20,037 nt of DNA from Brevinema_A sp051647535 (GTDB taxonomy: Bacteria; Spirochaetota; Brevinematia; Brevinematales; Brevinemataceae): NCBI GenBank assembly GCA_051647535.1, contig JBOFEA010000022.1:1-20037 (forward strand), given 5' to 3'. Each line of letters opens with the position of its first letter. Within the stretch, counting starts at the first letter, position 1. Under the pieces are notes generated by a model. It did no database searches and was not told the DNA's origin. It saw only the letters and a program-made list of their open reading frames with translations. The translations under genes and the position numbers were made by a program. This document shows, in pieces, positions 1-6,245 of this stretch.

Positions 1-120
1 CGCAAGAGTCCGCATTATATTTGGATCTTGATATGTTAGATCAAAAACATCTCTACTTTTTAATGCACACCCAACTGTAGTTAAGAATAAAAATATAGAT
101 ATTACTATTCTTAATCTCAT
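1..120 (-). CDS. Lipoprotein, N-terminal part, cut by the left window edge
   Basis: Reading the minus strand from an ATG at 118-120 gives 40 open codons to the window edge. The product begins MRLRIVISIFLFLTTVGC, a short basic start, a hydrophobic stretch and a lipobox-type TVGC with the putative lipidated cysteine at residue 18. The mature part starts ALKSRDVFDLTYQDPN. An AGGAG ribosome binding site lies about six bases before the ATG, in the CTCCT seen on the plus strand near 126-130, which fixes the start. The frame has no stop before the edge, so the gene continues to the left. The visible 22 mature residues are too few to assign a family. By signal type it should be anchored in a membrane, most likely outward facing. 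A 13-bp tandem duplication lies in its upstream region. Confidence 0.75.
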   Translation of the reverse strand, partial: MRLRIVISIFLFLTTVGCALKSRDVFDLTYQDPNIMRTLA

Positions 121-1352
121 AAAACTCTCCTAGATATATGAAATCCTAAAATATTTTTATTTAAATATTCTTTACTAATATTCTTTACTAATATAAAATA
201 ATACAACTTGTCTTTTTTTTAAAGATTTCTTACTATAATTAGTTTTCATATTACGTAACTTCTTATAATTATAGCTAATAAATTAACTAAAATCAACTTT
301 ATTATCCCTTTTTTTGGTTCACTTATATTTTAATAAGATGACAAAGATGGAAAACAAAAATTATACACAAACCTAATTTAAATAGAAATTATATAGCAAT
401 TAAATTAGGATAAAGACCAAAAGAGGTACTATCATATAAGGTTTGGAATAGACAAAGAATACACTTATAGAGATCTTCTTAACAGAATGTATTTAATATG
501 TTAATTACTAGGCTGAATCGACAACACTGTTAGTATGGTAATACTAGCCACGATCAGTATGATTACATATATTAAATATGAAAAAAATGGTTTGAGGATA
601 CCAATACCATATCATACAAGAAACATAGTGTTTGATATTAAGTGCGTTTGCGATGATCGTGGATAATATTTTTAGTCAATTGGCAACTAACTTTCAGAAA
701 GTTTCTCAAGAATTTCCAACATTTTCCAAGAATAACATATATAGAAAGGAAAACTCAGTTGTATTTGATGCTAAAAAGACCGCTTATTGATTTAGGAAAA
801 GAGATTTAAATATGGGGTTGACTACCTCTCTACAATAAAAAATTTTTTATTTCAATCTTTAAATGTATGAGAAGAACCTTCACTAAAAATCATACCTTCG
901 ATCGTTAATCTTAAAATTCTGTTCCGTATTGGTTTTGGAAATACTTTCTCACAACTATCCGCCAATTCCGATAAGATATCTCTGCGTTTGATTTAATATT
1001 TTCATCGTGAGATCATATCATTCACTTATCATAATGAAAAACTTAACACGTTATTACCTTCATAATAATTATAATACTTACTCACTATCGTCCCCAATGA
1101 TGAATAAGCAGAATTACTTTCTCAAGAATTCCTGTTTTATCGCTTATTGTTAGTTGTTTTTTCTTTCCTTTATTTGAAGAAAGTTTTCCTTTATCTTCTT
1201 CACACATTTTAAGTCTATCTGTATTAAACCTTGTATTATTTTTTGTATTCCGAATACCATATAACGGCTATGCTGTCTTATTGATTTTTTAAAGAATCAA
1301 TATTGTCAATACTTATTAGATAATTTTGATATTAAGGAAAAAGAAAAATGGC
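121..1352. other. Gene-poor, AT-rich stretch with short decayed-looking frames
   Basis: No intact gene is visible in about 1.2 kb. Two short open frames look more protein-like than the rest. One is on plus, 653-793, beginning MIVDNIFSQLATNFQKVSQE. The other is on minus, about 852-992, containing RRDILSELADSCEKVFPKPI and ending at a TGA. Neither has a ribosome binding site and I recognise neither. Further minus-strand fragments near 1090-1270, such as KQLTISDKTGILEKVILLIH, end in stops after a few dozen codons. The simplest reading is remains of one or more inactivated genes. An 8-bp hairpin (1279-1286 with 1295-1302) has no T-tract and no gene to serve. Confidence 0.4.
166..191. repeat. 13-bp direct tandem duplication upstream of a lipoprotein gene
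   Basis: The unit TATTCTTTACTAA occurs twice back to back at 166-178 and 179-191, and the next bases start a further partial copy (TAT). It lies 46-71 bases upstream of the lipoprotein ATG at 120, where promoter elements are expected. I could not place a convincing -10/-35 pair around it. Confidence 0.75.
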
Positions 1353-1388
1353 AATAAAAAATCCCTCATAAATAAGGGATTTTTTATT
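1353..1388 (-). terminator. Rho-independent terminator after the lipoprotein gene
   Basis: The core stem ATCCCT/AGGGAT (1361-1366 and 1375-1380) is extended outward by A/T pairs to about 14 bp, with an 8-base loop. On the minus strand it is followed by a run of T, 20 nt beyond the lipoprotein stop at 1409. The flanking A and T runs would let it work in both directions. Confidence 0.85.
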
Positions 1389-1408
1389 TAAAGTATTTAA
1401 TTATCTTA

Positions 1409-1975
1409 TTATCTAGCAGGCATTGAACCATCAGACATAGGAGCTAAGTCCCTTGCAACTGTACTCATCTTAATAACATCATATCTAAGACTACTGCTAT
1501 TCCACTCTAATTCAAGTTCAAAAGTAGCGTAAGGTTTAGGTATGTTTTTCTCATATAGTCGACCGAAACCTCTATAAACTCCTCTTCCTTCAGGTGTATA
1601 TCTATCTAAAACAAGTCCTTTAGATACATGTTGACCTTGAACATAGACAGCCATAGTACAGTATGGATAAAATTTATTTAGTCCAACGTTACCGAGAAAA
1701 ATCCCCGGACCATTTGGTCCATTAGGTTCACTCGCGTATAGTCTGTTATAGACTTCTGGTCCGCCTACATTAACAGGCTTCTCTAATACAGTTTTGGTTC
1801 CATACATTGTTATTACAAGTGGGTAAGAATCAGTCGGCTGTAAACCTACAACAACATCTTCTATTACTTCACTTTCTTCTCTTTCTTCTCTTAATTCACC
1901 AACATTATTTGATGATAATGCACAACTGGTTAAAAATAGAGCTGAGAATAACCATAAATATTTTTTACTTAACAT
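1409..1975 (-). CDS. Small surface-type lipoprotein of unknown function
   Basis: The product is a 188-residue lipoprotein precursor starting MLSKKYLWLFSALFLTSC, with lipobox LTSC and Cys18 as the putative lipidation site. The start at 1975 is chosen over an in-frame ATG 18 codons upstream because AGGAG lies six bases before it and because the signal peptide then begins properly. The mature protein opens with an acidic stretch (ELREEREESEVIEDVVVG) and continues as a glycine/proline-rich and then beta-rich region without a family I recognise. A C-terminal stretch with VLDR, then EGRGVY, then LELEW, vaguely recalls module B of the lipoprotein array at the right end (LDRG, EGNYFP, KLKLE), but this is too weak to claim homology. 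The gene stands alone, with a consensus promoter and its own terminator. An 11-base C/G run lies about 40 bp upstream of the -35. Confidence 0.85.
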   Translation of the reverse strand: MLSKKYLWLFSALFLTSCALSSNNVGELREEREESEVIEDVVVGLQPTDSYPLVITMYGTKTVLEKPVNVGGPEVYNRLYASEPNGPNGPGIFLGNVGLNKFYPYCTMAVYVQGQHVSKGLVLDRYTPEGRGVYRGFGRLYEKNIPKPYATFELELEWNSSSLRYDVIKMSTVARDLAPMSDGSMPAR

Positions 1976-2053
1976 AAGTACTCCTGATAAAACATCGAAT
2001 GATATTTTATAATATATTTTACTGTTCATTACTAATTAATATTGATTTATATT

Positions 2054-2082
2054 ATTATAAATAATAACAAGATAAATGTCAA
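2054..2082 (-). promoter_or_regulatory. Consensus sigma-70 promoter of the 1409-1975 lipoprotein gene
   Basis: On the minus strand TTGACA (2077-2082) is followed after exactly 17 bases by TATAAT (2054-2059). Both hexamers match the consensus perfectly. Transcription would begin near 2047, giving a leader of about 70 nt before the ATG at 1975. Confidence 0.85.
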
Positions 2083-2122
2083 GTATTTTTAAATAATAAA
2101 CTCTTATTAAAATAAGACAAAT

Positions 2123-2133
2123 CCCCCCCCCCC
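2123..2133. repeat. C11/G11 homopolymer run, candidate phase-variation tract
   Basis: Eleven consecutive C on the plus strand (G on the minus strand) stand in sequence that is otherwise almost all A and T. The run is centred about 48 bp upstream of the -35 box of the lipoprotein promoter and about 195 bp downstream of the membrane-protein stop. Runs of this length are slippage-prone, and many host-associated bacteria use them to switch surface genes. The position upstream of a promoter points to modulation of transcription rather than frame switching. Confidence 0.8.
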
Positions 2134-2328
2134 ATCAAAACAACTACAGCAATAAAGGATATAAAAATGTTCAAATTATCAATATAATAATCTACTGTCA
2201 TTTTTCTGATTAATAATAACAACTCTAAAATATTTTCTACCTTAATAGAATGTAAATACCATCTTACCGGAAAATTTTTTTGTCATAATACGATTATCAG
2301 AAATAATTAAAGAAATTAATTTCATTTT

Positions 2329-3936
2329 TTAATCCTTTATTTTTTTTATAATAAATATATTAATATCATCTTTTGAATAATGTGCCATTTGTTGATATTT
2401 TATAAGAAATTCTGTAGCCTCTTCCACTCTATCATGAAATACGGAATTATAATACTCTTTAGGCGTAATTGGGACTTCTATTTTTTGATCACCTTGTTTT
2501 CTCAAAATATTTGGCCTGAAAAATAGGAAAACAATATAATCTCCCGTATAATCCAGCAATTGTTTTTTATACGGTTCCCAAAATGGATCACTGGAATAAT
2601 TAGCACAGACAGATAAATCATAGTGGTATTGATTAAAAGTCAGATGATTAGGAATTCCTAAAAAGAAATTCTCTCCAATTCCCGAGATTGCTAAAATTTT
2701 TTGTTGCTGTAATAATTCAGGGAATTCCGCTTTTACTTTTTTAACTAAATCATCGATGTTATCGATTTTATTTTTCATCTCGTTCAAATGATAAGGTGCA
2801 AATAACGTGAATAACAGCATAACAGACAATATAAGAATATAAGTCATAGTGACTATTATGATATGTTGACTTTTATAGAAATTTATTACTATAGGTACTG
2901 AAGTTAAGATAAGAAACAGTAAGGCTAGTACTTGTAATGACAGATGATACTCAAATTTAAAACCTTGGATATAAAAATAACACTTTGTTAAAGACCAAAT
3001 TATTAGAAATGCAATAAAACCTATATATTTTTTATCGTAAAAGAAAAACCCGGATAAGAGAATAGCCATAACAAAAATAGAAAAAGAATAAGGTAAGCCG
3101 ACATATACAGGAACTTTAGGAAATACCAAGAAATACTTATGAAATAACAGCATCACGGGGATAGAAAGTATACAAAACAACATATGTACTTTTATAAAAG
3201 TATTTTTAGAGCGTATTTTAAGGAAATATATTACCAGAGCATATAATCCAAAATAAAGTCCTACAAGAAAATCTACACTTATACCTTTTAATAGTCTTTT
3301 GATATAGCCTTTTACTCCAATGGAATTTTCTACATATCGTTTTGCACCTATTTTTAAGGCAGCTATTTCCGTAGGATAAATTAAGAAATAAAAAGCAACA
3401 GTCAATAAAACCCCAATGATTCCGGAGATTAAGACTCTTTTTAAAGTATCCAAAGATATTACCTTGTAGTAATACGCAAGTAAAATAATAAATCCTAATG
3501 GAATAAAAATCCAACCAGTAATTCCTTTTAATGAAGTAATAAATAACACAGTTAGAATCCCTGAGAAATATTCCAAGTATTTATTATTAGAAAAAACCAT
3601 TCCCAGATATAAATATGAAGTACATAAGGCCAATGTTTCAGGTTGACCAATATACAATCTTGTCGAAAAGTTAAAAAATACTAAAAGAATAAAGACAAAT
3701 AACGGATTAATATTATAACTGTTCAATTTCTTACGAGATAAAAAAACAGACAAACCGCAAATAGAGGTATAAATAAAATAAGTAATAATAAACATGATTC
3801 TGATTTTCAGTAAACCATCCATATGAGGGTCTAAAAATCCGGGAACAACCATTGTTGCTATTTGAGCTACAACAGTAGAAAAAATCGGTATCCTACACCA
3901 CGATGCGACCAACGAAAACTTAAGCCTTCCCACCAT
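2329..3936 (-). CDS. Polytopic membrane protein (GT-C-like), main part after a frameshift
   Basis: This 535-codon frame encodes about ten to twelve hydrophobic helices in the first 390 residues, then a soluble C-terminal domain of about 145 residues (from roughly ENMK/NKIDNIDDL to the end, KKIKD). The layout, many TM helices followed by a soluble tail, is that of GT-C-fold glycosyltransferases or related envelope-glycan membrane enzymes, but I see no diagnostic motif and make no substrate call. The first codons (MVGRLKFSLVASWCRIPIF) are not natural: they overlap, in another frame, the end of an upstream frame whose sequence (SGISWWEGLSFRWSHRGVGYRF) is protein-like. The true protein probably starts at 4091 and enters this frame at the A6/T6 run 3879-3884 by a +1 change, giving roughly 588 residues. 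As written the gene is broken, unless slippage or a base-calling error explains it. Confidence 0.7.
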   Translation of the reverse strand: MVGRLKFSLVASWCRIPIFSTVVAQIATMVVPGFLDPHMDGLLKIRIMFIITYFIYTSICGLSVFLSRKKLNSYNINPLFVFILLVFFNFSTRLYIGQPETLALCTSYLYLGMVFSNNKYLEYFSGILTVLFITSLKGITGWIFIPLGFIILLAYYYKVISLDTLKRVLISGIIGVLLTVAFYFLIYPTEIAALKIGAKRYVENSIGVKGYIKRLLKGISVDFLVGLYFGLYALVIYFLKIRSKNTFIKVHMLFCILSIPVMLLFHKYFLVFPKVPVYVGLPYSFSIFVMAILLSGFFFYDKKYIGFIAFLIIWSLTKCYFYIQGFKFEYHLSLQVLALLFLILTSVPIVINFYKSQHIIIVTMTYILILSVMLLFTLFAPYHLNEMKNKIDNIDDLVKKVKAEFPELLQQQKILAISGIGENFFLGIPNHLTFNQYHYDLSVCANYSSDPFWEPYKKQLLDYTGDYIVFLFFRPNILRKQGDQKIEVPITPKEYYNSVFHDRVEEATEFLIKYQQMAHYSKDDINIFIIKKIKD

Positions 3937-4091
3937 GAAATACCTGATAATATAATATCATAACCGGAATTAAATCCCCCAACAACACTATCCCAATGTT
4001 CTGGGTAAACAAACCCTAAAACAATTTGTAAAGTCACAATCACTCCACAAATTACATACCATATCATATGTTGATTTTTTATTAAAAGCAT
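3867..4091 (-). pseudogene. 5' fragment of the same membrane-protein gene, out of frame
   Basis: From the ATG at 4089-4091 the frame encodes MLLIKNQHMIWYVICGVIVT, with a first TM helix, then a soluble loop with GFNSGYDIILSGISWWEG and RWSHRGVGYRF, and then stops at TAG shortly after the homopolymer. The alternative ATG three codons upstream is possible, but GGATG about six bases before 4091 favours the later one. Reading one more T in the T6 run would join RFF directly to STVVAQIATMVVPGFL in the main frame. The two pieces therefore belong to one gene. A strong promoter (4270-4297) precedes it, which argues that loss of the frame is recent or reversible. Confidence 0.65.
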
Positions 4092-4230
4092 TATACACAT
4101 CCATTATTCATTATCGAAAATAACAACACGCTTTCCTTCTCAAAATATGGAAACTATTTTGCAACAAATCAACATCTTACCAACGATTTAAAAGGTGACA
4201 ATACTACCATGCAAAATATTGTTAATACAA

Positions 4231-4280
4231 ATATATATAATCTTAAAAGATATGCAAAAATTTTTTAAGATTATATATAT
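4231..4280. repeat. 18-bp perfect inverted repeat over the promoter start region
   Basis: The arms 4231-4248 and 4263-4280 are exact reverse complements, separated by 14 bases. The right arm contains the -10 box of the membrane-protein promoter and the left arm lies at the start of its transcript. It could be an operator for a dimeric regulator, or a hairpin at the 5' end of the RNA. On the plus strand a T8 run a few bases further on gives it a weak terminator look, but there is no plus-strand gene before it. Confidence 0.7.
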
Positions 4281-4297
4281 AACATTTTTTTTGTCAA
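4270..4297 (-). promoter_or_regulatory. Sigma-70 promoter of the broken membrane-protein gene
   Basis: TTGACA (4292-4297, minus strand) and TATAAT (4270-4275) are both perfect, with a 16-base spacer. The start would be near 4263, giving a leader of about 170 nt before the ATG at 4091. The -10 box is inside the 18-bp inverted repeat. Confidence 0.75.
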
Positions 4298-4511
4298 GTG
4301 CGTACAACTATTATTTTCAATCCATATTTAATATAAAACAATATATTCTATTTTATCATACTTTATAATATTATTTATTATTAATAGAATATCAGATAGT
4401 CTTTTCTCTTTATATCTTAATTTAGTTCTTAAGAGTATCATTATGACATTTAAAAAATACTGCAATTTTATCCCGCTTCATCGAAATTCATATTTTAACT
4501 TAGTACTCTTT

Positions 4512-5124
4512 TTAGAAAGCAGGTTGAATTTCTATAAAGGATCCAATAAGTACATATTTACTAACAAATACTATCTTTAATTCATTCTTTTTATTTGAGG
4601 CCTTGCATATGAAATTGATAACAGCACATCCCAAAAATCTTCAATAGAAAATTCAGCAGTACATTCATTTACCAGTACATATCCTTTCATTGTTTTAAGA
4701 CTGTATGTATTTGGGGTTCACTGGGATGAACTCCTGAATAGCAGCACAGATTAATATCTGTCTACAAAGGTATCATCACAAAAAATATACAATATTTGAT
4801 TTCATCCGGACAATCAAGTATTATTTCACTATTTTTTATACCTACTTTTTTCTATAGAATTATCTGGAATTTGTAGAAAATTTTTGTGTATTTGGATGAA
4901 GCCTTGTTTTATATTTTTCAACCCATTGAATCATGGAAATACTAAAATTATGATCCGCAAAACAGTACTCTCCTTTAATAAAATCGAATAGGAGAAGTTA
5001 ATAGATAAAATTTAGGCAAACTATTATAATATACAAGATTATATTTGATGGTCAAACAAGGTATATTAGAAATATACCACACTGGATCAGTACGATTGTC
5101 TAAAAAAATAACCCTATCAAACAT
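4512..5124 (-). pseudogene. Decayed gene of unrecognised family
   Basis: Consecutive minus-strand segments read like protein but lie in different frames and are interrupted by stops. In gene order they are: 5124-4975, an ATG-initiated segment MFDRVIFLDNRTDPVWYISN and on to TSPIRFY; then KGEYCFADHNFSISMIQWVE with HPNTQKFSTNSR; then NSEIILDCPDEIKYCIFFV; then AAIQEFIPVNPKYIQS; then 4690-4577, MKGYVLVNECTAEFSIEDFW and on to ARPQIKR; then ELKIVFVSKYVLIGSFIEIQ to a stop at 4512. At least four frame changes or stops would have to be undone to rebuild one protein of about 200 residues. Sequence up to about 5400 on the same strand (for example KSNDDLFVLTVDFSN) may be its 5' part. No family comes to mind. 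Composition alone could mimic some of this, so the call is tentative. Confidence 0.35.
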
Positions 5125-5988
5125 TATTATTAAAATAAATATATAGATTCTAACGATTGATCTCTTAAATAAAAAATTCCAACTTATTGTTGTAATAAAG
5201 GATATTCAAATGTTTCTACAGTTTATAGAGTAAGGATTTATAATTTTCAATTTTAACAACTATACCCAGATAATCAGTTGGAAAAATCCACCGTTAGTAC
5301 AAAGAGATCATCATTACTTTTATAATATATAAATTTATGTTTTTTACTTTTTTGCAATATCCATCCCTAAATTTCACTACCATTACCATCACTGAGACAA
5401 TTATTTGATTTAATCCTCTTTCTTTTATATATGAAGAGAGTTTTGTTTTTAGATTTCTTAAAATGCCACACCAACATTCAAACCATATTATTGAAAAAAT
5501 TCAACGAAAAAAACATACACAGGATACTTTATACTGTATCATTGCGATAAAATACTCCAATCTCTCTATTACTAAAATCAAAAAATTATTTCAATCAATA
5601 CTTAACCAATAAAGAACTGCTAAAAACAAACTAACAATAAAAACAGATACAATTCTATACAAAAATATTCATCTATTATAATAAACCGATATAAATAAAC
5701 ATTTATCTACATTAAATGATTTTTAAATTTGTAAGATAAACTCTATTATTTCAAAAATCAAAAACCATCGGCAAAACAAACAATTATTCTGTACTACTCT
5801 ATACAAATACCATAAAATTAAACATAAACATTATGTTTGGAATAACAGCAAAATGATTTTCTATTTATATATATTTTTTTAGGGATCGACAATCGATATC
5901 TTTTTAATTTTTTAAATCTTTTTAAGAAAAAATATCTCAAAACTATACAAATATGAATGATAAAACAATTAATATTTATCATAATAAC
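5125..5988. other. AT-rich stretch without a supported gene
   Basis: Short frames only. The longest notable one on plus, 5463-5612, would encode 49 residues starting MPHQHSNHIIEKIQRKKHTQ, but it has no ribosome binding site and no recognisable similarity. Minus-strand fragments at 5150-5400 may be the 5' end of the decayed gene ending at 4512. A ribosome-binding-like AAAGGAT before an ATG near 5210 leads to a stop after eight codons. Confidence 0.4.
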
Positions 5989-6017
5989 TTGACAAAATGA
6001 TTTTTTATATATATACT
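5989..6017 (+). promoter_or_regulatory. Sigma-70 promoter of the chitinase gene
   Basis: TTGACA (5989-5994) and TATACT (6012-6017) are separated by 17 bases. Only the fifth base of the -10 differs from consensus. Transcription would start near 6024, leaving a leader of about 220 nt before the ATG at 6246. Confidence 0.8.
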
Positions 6018-6091
6018 GTTAGTGAGTATCTATCATTTTAATGAATATTCATCTCTAAATTATTTATCAATAATAAATTAAGAATAAATTA

Positions 6092-6145
6092 AGTATTGTT
6101 TTCTATTAACCGATATTATTAACCCATATTATTGTAAACAATACT
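6092..6145 (+). promoter_or_regulatory. Inverted repeat in the long chitinase leader
   Basis: AGTATTGTTT (6092-6101) and AAACAATACT (6136-6145) are perfect complements, enclosing 34 bases. In the transcript they could form a 10-bp hairpin roughly in the middle of the leader; in DNA they could be a spaced operator. No T-run follows, so it is not a terminator. No known riboswitch class is recognisable. Confidence 0.45.
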
Positions 6146-6245
6146 ATAGAAAATTTTTAATATCTATTTCATCTAAACCAGTAAAAAATATCAATAAACA
6201 ACATAAAAATTAGAAATATACAACACTATTATAAAGGAGTATACT

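Larger units (their letters stand above)
1976..2328. other. Intergenic region with promoter and homopolymer run, no gene
   Basis: Apart from the promoter at 2054-2082 and the C11 run at 2123-2133, I see no coding frame. A ribosome-binding-like AAGGAT followed by an ATG near 2167 leads to a stop after six codons. No convincing terminator follows the membrane-protein gene ending at 2329; the short palindrome GAAATTAATTTC just past its stop is weak. Confidence 0.5.

Noticed and set aside
653..793. 46-codon frame on plus beginning MIVDNIFSQL
   Set aside because: Protein-like but without ribosome binding site or known relatives; kept only as a note in the gene-poor region.
1976..2029. Upstream ATG at 2029 as start of the small lipoprotein
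   Set aside because: It would put 18 extra polar residues before the signal peptide; AGGAG is correctly placed only for the ATG at 1975.
2200..2303. Inverted pair TTTCTGAT/ATCAGAAA as terminator of the membrane-protein gene
   Set aside because: The arms are short, about 85 bases apart, and no T-run follows.
5463..5612. 49-codon frame on plus beginning MPHQHSNHII
   Set aside because: No ribosome binding site, no promoter and no recognisable similarity; its length is within chance in this composition.
6018..6245. Riboswitch in the chitinase leader
   Set aside because: Only one simple 10-bp inverted repeat is visible, with no terminator or sequestered ribosome binding site and no known riboswitch motif.
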